Origin: Liolophura sinensis
Lineage: Eukaryota; Mollusca; Polyplacophora; Chitonida; Chitonidae
DNA length: 64,000 bases
Direction: 5' to 3'
Assembly (NCBI RefSeq): GCF_032854445.1
Contig: NC_088300.1
Location: 37,540,458-37,604,457 of the forward strand
In this document: positions 11,126 through 22,330 of the stretch, in pieces
Layout of the letters: each line of letters starts with the position of its first letter
Position numbering within the stretch: position 1 is the first letter of the stretch
The notes under the pieces: model-generated
The model's database searches: none
What the model was told of the DNA's origin: nothing
What the model saw: only the letters and a program-made list of their open reading frames with translations
Program-made: the position numbers and the translations under genes

Positions 11126-11397
11126 ACTACTTCTGCTAAACTTGCTGCCAAACCAGTTATGGAACTTCACTTGGCAGACAGTGGTTGTCATTGTTAAAAA
11201 GTGTTGCTACAATGGGAAAATGTGCTAAATTCTTCTAGGGCACAAGTGGTAGAAATTTTACATAAAATGGTACCTGTGAGGATTTGGTTCAAGGTCATAT
11301 ATATATATATATATAGATGACTGCATTCAAGATCAGGGGTATACATTGAGAAATATGATCAAGATCAGGGAAAAATCGGGAGGATCGACTATCTTCT
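11126..11397. other. Spacer with (TA)n
   Basis: Includes a short (TA)n run at about 11298-11315 and otherwise unassigned sequence leading into a minisatellite. Confidence 0.6.
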
Positions 11398-11960
11398 GGG
11401 TCAGGGATATATGTTGAGGACTGTGTTAAGGTCACAGATATATGTTGAGGACTGTGTTAAGGTCAGGGATATATGCTGAGGACTTTGTTAAGGTCAGGGA
11501 TATATGTTGAGGACTTTGTTAAGGTCAGGGATATATGTTGAGGACTGTGTTAAGGTCACAGATATATGTTGAGGACTGTGTTAAGGTCAGGGATATATGC
11601 TGAGGACTTTGTTAAGGTCAGGGATATATGTTGAGGACTTTGTTAAGGTCAGGGATATATGTTGAGGACTGTTAAGGTTGGGGATGTATATTGAGGACTA
11701 TGTTCTGGGTGAGGGGTATATGTTGAGGACTGTGTTAAGGTCACAGATATATGTTGAGGACTGTGTTAAGGTCAGGGATATATGTTGAGGACTTTGTTAA
11801 GGTCAGGGATATATGTTGAGGACTGTTAAGGTCAGGGATATATGTTGAGGACTGTGTTCTGGGTGAGGATATATCTTCAGAACTGTGTTTAAGATTAGGG
11901 ATATATCTTGAGGACTGTGTTCAAGTTCAGGAAATTCTTGAGGACTGTGTTACGTTTTGT
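11398..11960. repeat. 31-bp minisatellite with 124-bp higher-order unit
   Basis: The unit contains ggatatatgttgaggact and ttaaggtcag, in about 17 copies. Four-unit blocks recognisable by the variants gtcacagata and tatatgctgagg repeat as a 124-bp group starting near 11430 and again near 11554, showing block duplication. Confidence 0.93.
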
Positions 11961-12169
11961 TCATCAGCCTGTATACAACTGACTGGTAATATTTTTCATC
12001 CCACGGGTATTGAGATGAACTTTCCATCAGTTAGCCCGTGTATCTATAAAAACTGAAATTGGGTAAGTGATGTGGAAACCATTTGAAGATGTGCAAACAT
12101 GTACTTTTAGCTGGCCTGTACAAAGTACAGTCGTAGCTGTTGTCATGCCCTGAGTGTTGGCATCAGCAT

Positions 12170-12500
12170 CCAGCTCAGAGTTAAGGCAATGTTTAGGTAA
12201 ATGCTAGCGGTGGTACCTTACGAAGTACTGCATGTATGGAGCAGAGGTTTTGCATACATGTAAAGCACAATTACAAAGGGGATTAATTGCCATAAATTAC
12301 AAAATTTATGACATAGTCTCATGTGTATTGGAATCAGCATTGTTTAATGGTGTTATGTCAAAAAATACCCCACGTATTGAGCTCAGGTTTACTTGTGAAG
12401 CACAATTGCACCAGGGCGTAGTTCCATCATTGATGCTCTGTGTTGAATTACGTTAAATTACAACATTCACAATGTATCATCTTGTGTATAGAACAATCAA
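12170..12500 (+). repeat. Dispersed repeat family E, copy 2
   Basis: Two modules. Each carries the tactgcatgtatgga or ccacgtattgagctc block, gttttgcatacatgtaaagc or its equivalent, a cacaatt block, and an aaattac..aaatt end. Matches family E elsewhere in order and spacing. The 74-codon ORF at 12232-12456 is inside the repeat. Confidence 0.6.
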
Positions 12501-13202
12501 TGTTAAGGTAAATGTTTGGGATAATCTAAGTTTTGGTTGCATTCTGTGGATTATTTCTGTGAAGATATCAACATATGGATGGATTTTTGACTTGCCAATG
12601 AAATAAGGATGGAATCTGAGAGCTTAACAACAGGGTATACAGACAAATGGTGTAAGTGTTTTAGTCTGCAGTGCATCAAATGGTTTGAATGAGTCATCAA
12701 AGGATTATAACTGTGCTTCAGTGGGGAAAGATTTCATCTTCTGAGGCTACAGTTTTCTGACAATATGAAAGATTTTAAGTATAAATGTAATGTAAAAATT
12801 TTGTGACAATATAAAAGATTTGAAATATGAATACAATATACAAGACAACTCTTATGGAATTCTCATAACACTTGTGAGGAAATTAAATACAAAAGTATTT
12901 GTCAGACTAATTTAGAATAAAATCATTGTTTAAAATCAAAGCTTTTCCTACAGTACATGTGGTATTGCCATACAAAGCGTGTTTTGTGGCATTACATGAA
13001 TTTTTGCAGTGGTTTCAGATGAAAGGATGCAGTGATGCCAAACTCCCGGCTAAATCATGAATGATAATTAACGACTTGTTGTTTAAAGAGTCATTGGTGT
13101 ATTCATGTTTGAGAGCAATTGTTGACATGTTGATCTTTAGAATGCATATGGCAATGTATTGCCAAGGAATTTTTGTCCTTATTTGGCGCTTAAAATTTAC
13201 TG
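12501..13202. other. Unassigned AT-rich sequence
   Basis: Holds a loose two-copy repeat near 12757-12840 (gacaatatgaaagattt). No supported gene. Confidence 0.5.
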
Positions 13203-13500
13203 GGGAGCGGGCAGTGGCAGAGTTGTTAACGTATTTTTTTTTTTCAGTGGGTAAGGAGTCTGGGTTCAATCCCATCTTTAGACAGGGAATTTCTGAATTC
13301 CCCTACACTCAATATTTAATGCTCATGTCCGAGCCCTTTGTGACTATAAATAGTTGACAGCGCTCATATGACTATGATTTATTTCAGGCTATATCCAGTT
13401 TACTCTATCCTTAAAATTGACTGCCGTTGCATAAGTGAAACACTCTTGAATGTGACATTAAGCTATATGTGTGCTATCAAATTCATAAGTAAATAAACTT
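13203..13500 (+). mobile_element. SINE family B with tRNA-like head
   Basis: The head has an A-box-like agtggcagagttgttaac and a B-box-like gggttcaatccc, interrupted by a T run. The 3' end has aaaattgactgccgttgc, ataagtgaaacactcttga, a cattaagc block and an (aaat)-type tail. It shares its 3' layout with family A. The strong-looking splice acceptor in the T run is part of the SINE. Confidence 0.65.
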
Positions 13501-14927
13501 TAATGGCCAATTTGACATTTTCATACACTGATGGCATTTTTGTGTAACTGTGTAGTTCCCTTTATATTCGGAATAGCTAGTAAAGCTTCTTCTAGAAGAT
13601 ACTCAGCATTAAATTTTTTTTTACAAAATAGTAAAGAGCAGAATAAGATCAGACAGTATAGTAACTAACTTTTTTGCCCGTCTTCATTATCTCCACATGT
13701 ACATCTTCAGTAAGAGTTCTGCGGGAACATTTTCTCACATTTGAAAAAAACAGGCTGGATTTTGGGGATTTTTTTCTTTGTGATTTGAGATTGATGGTGA
13801 AGCATGGGCTACGTTGCATAATTGCCATTGCGGCATCCTCACGTGCAAATTCTCCCATCATTCAGCGCTGCACTCTCGGTGGCATCTTTGCTCAAACTAT
13901 CTTCAAAACAAACGCTAGTCTGGGAGAGGCTGTGTGGACCTCGGGGTTTAACTGAAATCAATATGGAGACAAACAGAGAGTTTGTTCAGCCAAATCTTTG
14001 TGATTTTACAGAGTAGGAGCTAATCTAAAGGTGAAGAATCCATCAACTGACTTGTGAGGAATCTGGAAAAGGTGCAACTTTTCTGACTTCTTGTCTTATC
14101 ATAAAAGGCAATAGAATAATCCTGCTGGACAGGATGAATGGCCATGTTAACTGTTGTCCGACACACGTACGGATTTCCCCAGACAGTTGGCTGTTCACCT
14201 ATGTACCAGCGTGTGGCAGTGCTCTTTCCACGATGTGAAACTCTGTAACTGATCCCTTTGAGAAAACTCAACTTACAAAAATTGTCTACTCTAAAATTCT
14301 AAAAAAATTCTACATCCTCAAACACATGTTCGTGCATTAAATATCAATGCTAAAATTGTCTGGGTTACAACTGTTAGGCATTTAAATAAACAAATAAAAT
14401 GTTGTAAAATGATTTGTATTATCCTAAAATAAATTCACTAATTAGCTTTCAGTTGTTTTAATTGTTCTAAGTGGTGATACTTAGGTTAGCTTCTTAGCTT
14501 GTGCATGATCATTTCTTGTCCACACCACTTGTGGCCTTCAAGTGTTTTCGGCAAACATCATTGCCATTACATGGCAATTTGCACGTGGCACTTTGTTAGC
14601 AGTGATTCAGTTTTGGCTGAGCTATGGCCTTTAACAGATTGTTTTATAGTACCCTATTTAAAAAATCTTGTCAGTGCATTTTTATGTATTTGGTTAACGA
14701 TTAAGGTGATTTTTTGCCCTACACCAAAATTGCCCTTGTTGAGTATTGTCAATGTGTTTGGTATTTGCCTGTCCCTCTGTTTGTCCATCTGTCTCTCGCC
14801 CATCTATCTGTCCATCCATCTGTCTGTCCATCCATATGTCCATATCCTTGTATGTCTCTTGAACACTAGTCAGGACAACCAAACATAAATAATATGTAAA
14901 CTTACACATCGGGAAGAGCCTCATTCA
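13501..14927. other. Unassigned sequence with a CTGT/CCAT-rich stretch
   Basis: Contains simple CTGTCCATC-type repeats at about 14770-14850. The 129-codon open frame over them (14499-14888) is low-complexity at its end and has no recognised domain. Otherwise unique DNA. Confidence 0.5.
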
Positions 14928-15194
14928 AAGGGGCCTCTGTGGCTCAGTTGGTTAGCGTGCTAGCGCAGCATATTGACCCAAGAGTCTCTCACCAATGTGG
15001 TCGCTGTGAGTTCAAGTCCAGCTCATGCTGGCTTCCTCTCCGGCCTTACGTGGGAAGGTCTGCCAGCAACCTGCGGATCGTCGTGGGCTTCCCCCGGGCT
15101 GTGCCCGGTTTCCACCCACCATAATGCTGGCTGTCGTCGTATAAGTGAAATGTTCTTGAGTACGGTGTTAACCACCAATCAAATAAATAAATAA
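14928..15194 (+). mobile_element. Near full-length tRNA-derived SINE, family A
   Basis: This is the reference copy. It starts ggcctctgtggctcagttgg at 14932, with an A box (tggctcagttgg, 14940-14951) and a B box (gagttcaagtcc, 15008-15019) spaced as in a tRNA gene, which is the internal pol III promoter. The tRNA-unrelated body includes tgccagcaacctgcgg, cacccaccataatgctggc and gtataagtgaaatgttcttg, and ends in caatcaaataaataaataaa. Imperfect 13-bp target duplications (agRacctcattca) lie at 14915-14927 and 15195-15207. Confidence 0.95.
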
Positions 15195-15922
15195 AGAACC
15201 TCATTCATTTTTGGTGATTTTGACCAATTATTTAAAGGTCATTTGGGTCATAAAGGTAATATTTTTGTTACTTCTTGAACTCTTTGAGCAATTTTCATCA
15301 AACTTGTACCAGCTGTGCAGTGATATCCTGTAGAACAACCCTGTTTTGTTTTTCATTGTCTTTGCCCCATTACAAGGCCATTTTGCATTACTTCGTAAAC
15401 ACTTAAATCTCTTGAATACTTGTAGCCAGGTTTGCCACATGTATGCTACATGTATACATTTTATTGTATTATTTTAATATTATAATTATTTTATTATTAG
15501 GCCTATATTATTTTTTATATTATTGGGGTCAAGTTTATTGTTTTTCATTGACCTTGACTTATTTTTCAAGGTTGTTGAGTCAGTGGCTTCATTACCCTTT
15601 GAAGCACACCATCTTCTTGCATCACTTTTTGGCAGTTAACTCTTCACAGCTGTAATAGTTCATGCATTTAGCATCTTGTTGAATGCTTGATCAAGGCCTT
15701 TGAATAATATCAAGCATTTTGGTGAACATTCTCACCACTGTTTGGAATATTCATGTGGTATTTTTTCGATTTAACCATATCTGTGTGAAGTCACAGCCCT
15801 TCACTGTTCCTCTATGCCTTTATTTCTTCCTATAACAATCATCCATGGGGATTGATCAAATTTCCTGGTTGGTCTAGTTTTCCACTAGATGGTGTTTACT
15901 AACCATTTAAAGACTTTTTGCA
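15195..15922. other. Unassigned sequence
   Basis: AT-rich. Phrases such as accttgacttatttttcaag suggest an old dispersed repeat but no second copy was located in the window. Confidence 0.45.
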
Positions 15923-17600
15923 GATATTGTTCTACATAAGCAAGTATCTCTAACAGGCAGTCGCTGTGAGTTTTAAAGTCCTGCTTATGCTGACTTCCTC
16001 TCCAGCCGTATGTGGGAAGATCTTCCAGCAACTTGCTGATGGTCGTGGGTTTACCCTGGGCACTGCCTGGTTTCCTCCCACCATAATGCTGGCCACTGTT
16101 GTATCATTGAAATATTCTTGAGTACGGCGTAAAACACCAATCAAATAAATAAATAAATAAATAAATAACAAGCAGATATTGTTGTAAATAAGCTAGTATC
16201 TCTAACAAGCAGATATTGTACTACATAAGCTTGTATCGCTGACATCAAGATATTGTATTATATAAGCTAGTGTCTCTAACAGACAGATATTATTCTATAT
16301 AAGTTTGTATCTCTAACAGACAGGTATTGTACTATATAAGCTTGTATCTCTAACAGACAGATATTGTACTTTATAAGCTTGCATCTTTAACAGACAGATA
16401 TTGTCCTTTATATGCTTGTATCTCTAACAGACAGATATTGTACTATATGAGCGGTATCTGTAATAGGCAGACATTGCACTGTATGAGCTTGTATCTCTAA
16501 CAGGCAGATAGTGTAATATATAAGCTAGTATCTGTAATAGACAGATATTGTACTATGTAAGCTTTTATCTCTAACAGACAGATATTGTACTATATCAGCT
16601 AATATCTGTAAGGGGCAGATATTATACTATATACTATATATGCTTGTATCTCTAGCAGACAGAAATTGTCCTGTATAAACTAGTGTCTCTAGCAGACTGA
16701 TATTGTTGTATATAAGCTTGTATTTCTAACAGACAGATATTGTCCTTTATATGCTTGTATCTCTAACAGACAGATATTGTACTATATGAGCAGTATCTGT
16801 AATAGGCAGACATTGTACTATATAAGCTATTGTCTCTAACAGGAAGATATTGTTCTATGTAAGTATCTCTAACAGGCAGATGTTGCTCTATATAAGTGTC
16901 TCAAGCATGCAAATATAGCTCTATATAAGTATCTCTAACTGCAGACATTGTTCAATGTCAGTGTCTCAAGCAGGCAAATATTGCTCTATATGAGTATCTC
17001 TAACTGCAGACATTGTTCAATATAAGTATCTCAAGCAGGCAAATATTGCTGTATATAAGTATCTCAATTAGGCAAATATTGCTCTTTATAAGTATCTCTA
17101 ACTGCGGATGTTATTCAATATTAGTGTCTCAAGCAGGCAAATATTGCTCTATATGAGTATCTCTAACTGCAGATGTTATTCAACATAAGTATCTCAAGCA
17201 GGCAAATATTGCTCTAGATAAGTATCTCTAACTGTGGATGCTATTCAATATACATATCTCAAGCAGGCAAATATTACTGTATATAAGTATCTCTAATTGC
17301 AGAGGTTATTCAAAATATGTATCTCAAGCAGGCAAATATTGCTCTATATAAGTATCTCTAACTGCAGGTATTGTTCAATATAAGTATCTCAAGCAGGCAA
17401 ATATTGCTCTATATGAGTATCTCTAACTGCAGACATTGTTCAATATAAGTATCTCAAGCAGGCAAATATTGCTCTATATGAGTATCTCTAACTGCAGATG
17501 TTATTCAATATAAGTATCTCATGCAGGCAAATATTGCTCTATGTAAGTATCTCTATTAACAGATGGCAGATGTTATTCAATATGGAAATAATCTCAGATT
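15923..17600. repeat. Minisatellite: 37-bp units changing to 65-bp dimers
   Basis: The left part repeats a 37-bp unit (cagatattgtactatataag, then cttgtatctctaacaga). From about 16860 the array becomes a 65-bp two-part unit alternating gcaggcaaatattgctcta and gcagacattgttcaatata, each followed by a gtatctc phrase. A family A SINE interrupts the array after its first unit. Confidence 0.95.
15958..16168 (+). mobile_element. SINE family A inserted inside a minisatellite
   Basis: Lacks the tRNA head (begins tcgctgtgagtttt), keeps the body and has a long (aaat)n tail. The repeat motif aacaRgcag borders both ends (…aacaggcag before, aacaagcag after), consistent with target duplication within an array unit. 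Confidence 0.92.
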
Positions 17601-18294
17601 AAAGCCAGCAACAATTCACGTAGTGATATGTCTATTTTAAGCCACATGTAGCTGATTACATGTAGTCCCTTCCAAGGTTAAGTTAGCTGTTGCTGACAGA
17701 ATGATTTTCAGAATAATTCACAGATTGGTCTGAGTGATCCGGTTTTCTTTGTGTAAACATTTGTATCAAGGTCACACAAATTAGAAACATAAACTATACA
17801 TTTTCCTTATTTTATGAGCTTATCATTTTTAATAATAAGGAGTCATCTTAGAAAAGGTTTAATTTCTGAAGATTTATATGGGTTGCCTTTATATTCTGAT
17901 GTTTTTTTTTTTTATATGCTTTATTAATCATTTAACTAAGTCAGTAAAGTTATTTTTATGAGTAAAAAAATACAGAAAAAAAAAACAGGCCTATTGTTGC
18001 ATTTTGTTCTGACATTCTGGAGCTGGAGAGAAGTTAAGTTTTTAACTTGCGTTTAAAAGAAGCAATTATGTGTTGTACATGTAGTAAGAGTAAACATTGA
18101 TATTGATCATATAAAATTCCCTTGTCACAAGTTCATGGAATTAAAACATGCTTTTGTGTGTCAGGCCGGTAGGTATATAGACTTATCACTGCAATGTTTC
18201 TTGAACAATTGAGTTTAACACTCAGGAATATCAACAAATTCACATCCAACTATATACCCATTGTAATAATGACATTGTTTTCTTTCTTTTTCAG
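17601..18294. other. Unassigned AT-rich sequence
   Basis: Poly-T and poly-A runs and no repeats shared with the rest of the window. It ends in a strong polypyrimidine tract (tgttttctttctttttcag). Confidence 0.5.
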
Positions 18295-18327
18295 CTACCT
18301 TAAATCTTGTTGATGCTGACAAATTTG
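18295..18327 (+). CDS. Candidate 33-nt microexon, phase 1-1
   Basis: Bounded by one of the best acceptors in the window (ttttctttctttttcag) and the donor aaatttg|gtaagtag. Frames in phase 0 and 2 have stops. Phase 1 is open and reads TLNLVDADKF with one extra base, G, at the end. The length is a multiple of three, so skipping would keep frame. Its end phase suits the candidates at 24479, 54479 and 62451. It is too short to assign. Confidence 0.27.
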
Positions 18328-20154
18328 GTAAGTAGATATTTGATAATTTACATGCGTATGTAGGTCTGTTTTCACAGGTGTTCAGGCAAGGGCAAAAAAA
18401 TAGATCTGTTTATGGCTTGTGAGAGCTCTCCATGGGAATCATTTACAGGTAACTGAGCAGGCTTAGTTATCTCCCTTGGTCTGTAAACAACACTTAAGGC
18501 GTTTGGTGGACATTTGAAGGGTCCACGATGACATTAATTTAGAGCATCTGCTCGAAACTTGTTACTTGGTGGTTGTTGCTGCCCCGTTTTGCGCTCAACA
18601 CTGAAACAGAGCAAGGAAACAGGGCTGGTTGGCCCGGTGTCAGTATAATGTGACTGGGTGTCATGTCTGGTGTCTTCAGCACAATACTTCTTGCCCAGTC
18701 AGAAGAAGACACAGTATATGTGCACACACCTAATGGCTCCTCGTCATCTTATGACAGAAAAATTGCATATGATGTTGATTCAAGTCTGAAGGTTTTTATG
18801 AAGTGCTTCATTTGATTTGCAGAAATTACATAATGTATTTTTAAACCTGTTTACAAGTTTTTGATCGCAATTTCAGCTTAATATCTCGGGGTAATTAAGA
18901 CTTCCTTTCATGTTTATCATGATGTTACATTGCCCTACATACAAGGACAAGCTTTTATTTAACTTTATATTATTTGATACCTAAATATTCAGATCTTAAT
19001 TGTATGCACGAAGTATTCATGAGGCTGTGTCATTATTAGTGTAAAACAGTAATAGGTACATTGATGTACATGGAATAAGGCCATGTTGGGGAGTTAGATG
19101 CAGATTCATATGATGTGCAGATTCAATGATGTACCACTCTTCAGCCTTTAGAAGCCAATACTTGTAAGTGTGCATGTTTTTATTCTTATTAAGTTGACCT
19201 TAAAAAAAATTGTTTGTTTCACAACATGTATCCTGATCCTGTCTGCGTAATTAGATTAGAATAGTTGGGATAATTTTCTGTTTTATTTTTGACTTTTTCA
19301 ATAATATTTTTCACTTATAAATGAATTGAGCTGGAAAGGAGAAGTAAAGAGATTTTGGTGGAGAAAAGCTGGATAAAAACATTCAGTTTGGGCCTGTTAT
19401 GGTAGGTAGGTATAGTGTAACTTGAAACAAACCTATTTTTACAGATGGCCTGAACCAGTGTTGGATTGTCATGGTAGATGTCATCTCCACTTAACGGTTA
19501 TAGGTATATAAACAAGATCCATCAACCATGCATGGCTGACAGGCGTCAATCCTAGTGATTCTGTCTATGGGAAAACTTTATTGCGTATCAAAATATTTTG
19601 AAATAATGAGTAAGGAATGCTGAGAATTTCGCTTTATATAAGTGTCTATCATTCAGGTCGGAGGGATATGGTTAGTCATATACCCATTTATTAAACGCCT
19701 ATATGCCCAGATTTATTTTTTTCTTAAGCATGTAAATATGAAAATATCCATCATAACTCCTTGCAACAAATAATACTCCTCAATCCACATTCAAGTTTAA
19801 GCAATTATAAATTTAAACAGATCACAATAAACATCATAGGGAGCCGGTCATGCCTGAGAGGATGCTTAATTGTCTTTCAATTCGGAGCTTTAGAATTTTA
19901 TTGTTACAACATCATGGTGAGTTGTCATGACGTCCTTGGGCGAAACAGTTCAGTGTTACATGGGCAGGTATATACAGGTATTTGCCATAATCCATGGCTT
20001 TTATTTTCTGAAAGTCAGGAAATTCAAGTCGCGTTTTGTGGATAATTCTGATTTTTATAAATACTCGCTCCTGTTCAAATGCGATTGGTTTGCCTCACCC
20101 CGCCATAATGACATCATGTCACAAAGCGACATCGCCACGATGTTGTAACATCAC
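18328..20154. other. Unassigned sequence
   Basis: An acceptor-like tattttttacag-type site at 19444 opens a short phase 1 frame that stops after 16 codons. There is a 94-codon ORF at 19761-20045 with no motif. No supported gene. Confidence 0.45.
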
Positions 20155-20274
20155 TTCTGTGTTTTAACCAATCCTCCGTTATCCTGTGACACACAAGGTG
20201 ATGGTTCAGTTCCGGCTGCTCTGAGTGTTTGCAGAGTCTTGATGACAAAAAAGCAATCAGCAATGCTCATGTGG

Positions 20275-20344
<70 letters not shown>

Positions 20345-20560
20345 GCATGTATCTTGTGGGTGTGGCATTAAGCCATAATCATTCATTTATACCTGCACGT
20401 GGAAAAGTTTGTCAGTAACTTGCCAAGGGCCTATGGTTTACTCCTGGAACTGGTTTCTTTCATCCATGAAATTGGCCAACACTGCATGTTGTTTAAGTGG
20501 TTGATTATGGCATTAAACAACACTTATAATGAATTAATAAAAAAAAATATGCGCCCTCTC
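20155..20560 (+). mobile_element. SINE family B interrupted by a (TA)n run
   Basis: A tRNA-like phrase gtgatggttcagttcc near 20200 is followed, after the microsatellite, by cgtggaaaagtttgtcagta, acttgccaag, ttcatccatgaaattggcc and a cattaaacaacactt end. Block order agrees with 34818-35160. Confidence 0.55.
20278..20340. repeat. (TA)n microsatellite, about 62 bp
   Basis: Uninterrupted alternating T and A. Such runs are highly length-variable and can form cruciforms. Confidence 0.97.
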
Positions 20561-21957
20561 TTTTGATCAGTAAAGTTAAGTTAGATGTATTAAGTCAAGG
20601 GCTTTAAGTATATCTGTCCAATGTTTGGTGATGCATTGATACCTGTTAACACTCGAAGCTGTATATAGGCACTGAGCTGGAATCTCCGATACAGCTAATT
20701 CCAGTCCCTTGCAATACAGCTAATTCTGCACAATGCTAACATTTTATGAGTACATCTACAGTTCATCATGCCAACTGATGTTTATAGTTAAAGTTAGAGG
20801 TCATGCAATGGTTTAATAACAATTTGAAATATTTGAGATTTTTGACTGTGGGCCAAGTTCAATTTGGAGTTCATGCATATTTTGTGTTGTAGTTTTCTGA
20901 TTCATATCCAAGCTATAGCATTGATGGCTTCTACTCACTGAATGCACTCAATCAAATTTCCGCTGTGATCAGTCGACTGTCTATGAAGTATCATTGCCTT
21001 CAAGCTTCACTTAGTTTTTTTAGTGGCCTATTGAATTTGACATGTTTATACGTAGTTTGCCCAAGGCAGTTTAAAGCATTAAGTGAGTGTTTTCACTGGC
21101 CGTCTGCTAATCATAGGTGAGGCTGAGGATGGAGGATGGGAGTCAAGGTAGGCTAGGACATGACACACCTGGCTAATTAACAGCTGGTCACACACTTTGA
21201 TCTGCAGAGGTAACAGCCAAGCAGGTCACATCAACATCAGTTGTTAGTCCCGCTTGTACACTGATTGACATGATAAAACTTTATCTCTTATAAAAATGAC
21301 TGACTAAAAAAGCCCATTAAAAATAATATGCTGTACCTCATAATAATTTCTTCCCCACTGCATGGCACAAATATGGTTTGTAAGCTGCTACTATTGCATT
21401 GTGTTCAGTGCATTTCTTGTAATTTCTTGTCTTGTTACATTTAAAAATATGTAGCATTGTATTTCAGACTGCATTAGGTCAGTCTGACAAGGGAATTGAC
21501 CACCTGACCGAGGTCATATGACAACTGTCACCAGGATTCTTCAAACAGCTTCATTGACAGTATTCACTTAGTGGTCACTCATGGTCATCTGGGACATTAT
21601 TGACCAGTGCATATGTGCTCCAACTTTTAGATACCCCCCCCCCTCTAAAAAACAAAACAAACCAAAACACAAAAAACAGTTGAGTTGTTGTAAAAATAAA
21701 TTTTCTTTCTTACACCATCTTCTATTTATTAATGGCTATAGGTTAATCTTGTGACATGCAAATTTTAATTATGTTGCGTTTTCAAAAATGTCTGTCCATC
21801 TGTGGGCACGCTTTTATTTTGGCATCTAAAAGTTAACGGCAACTTTTAGTTGGTCAAATTTGTTTATCTTTATAGTGTTATATAGTGGGGGAAATGAACA
21901 GAGCTTACATTTAGGTACTTCTGCCATTGCCATGCATTATAATTAAGTCCCAAGTTG
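20561..21957. other. Unassigned sequence
   Basis: Unique DNA with a C run near 21632. No supported gene or shared repeat. Confidence 0.5.
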
Positions 21958-22330
21958 CAGGGTGGGGAGAGAAGGTGGGGAGGGGGAGGGGGAATTGGGA
22001 GAGAAGGTGAAGGGGTTCAGGGTGGGGGTGGGGACAGAAGGTGGTGAGAGGGAGGGGGGAATTGGGAGAGAAGGTGGGGAAGGGGTTCAGGGTGAGGGTG
22101 GGGAGAGAAGGTGGTGAGGGGGAGGGGGGAATTGGGAGAGAAGGTGGAGAAGGGGTTTGGGGTGGGGGTGGGGGTGGGGAGAGAAGGTGGTGAGGGGGAG
22201 GAGGGAATTGGGAGAGAAGGTGGAGATGGGGTTTGGGGTGGGGGTGGGGAGAGAAGGTGGGGAGGGGGGAATTGGGAGAGAAGGTGGAGATGGGGTTCGG
22301 ATGGGGGTGGGGAGAGAAGATGGGGAAAGA
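21958..22330. repeat. G-rich, almost pure-purine minisatellite on the plus strand
   Basis: Units of variable length built from gggaattgggagagaaggtg and g-tracts (gggggtgggg). C and T are very rare on this strand. Many runs of three to six G make G-quadruplex or triplex formation plausible. Long ORFs on both strands here are composition artefacts. Confidence 0.93.

Noticed and set aside
13203-13260. Very strong splice acceptor (T run then cag) at 13246
   Set aside because: It lies between the A and B boxes of a family B SINE, and the following donor would leave a 3-nt exon.
14940-15019. Free-standing tRNA gene
   Set aside because: The A and B boxes belong to the head of a SINE; it is followed by the tRNA-unrelated body and tail, and the copy at 40113-40388 has the same head.
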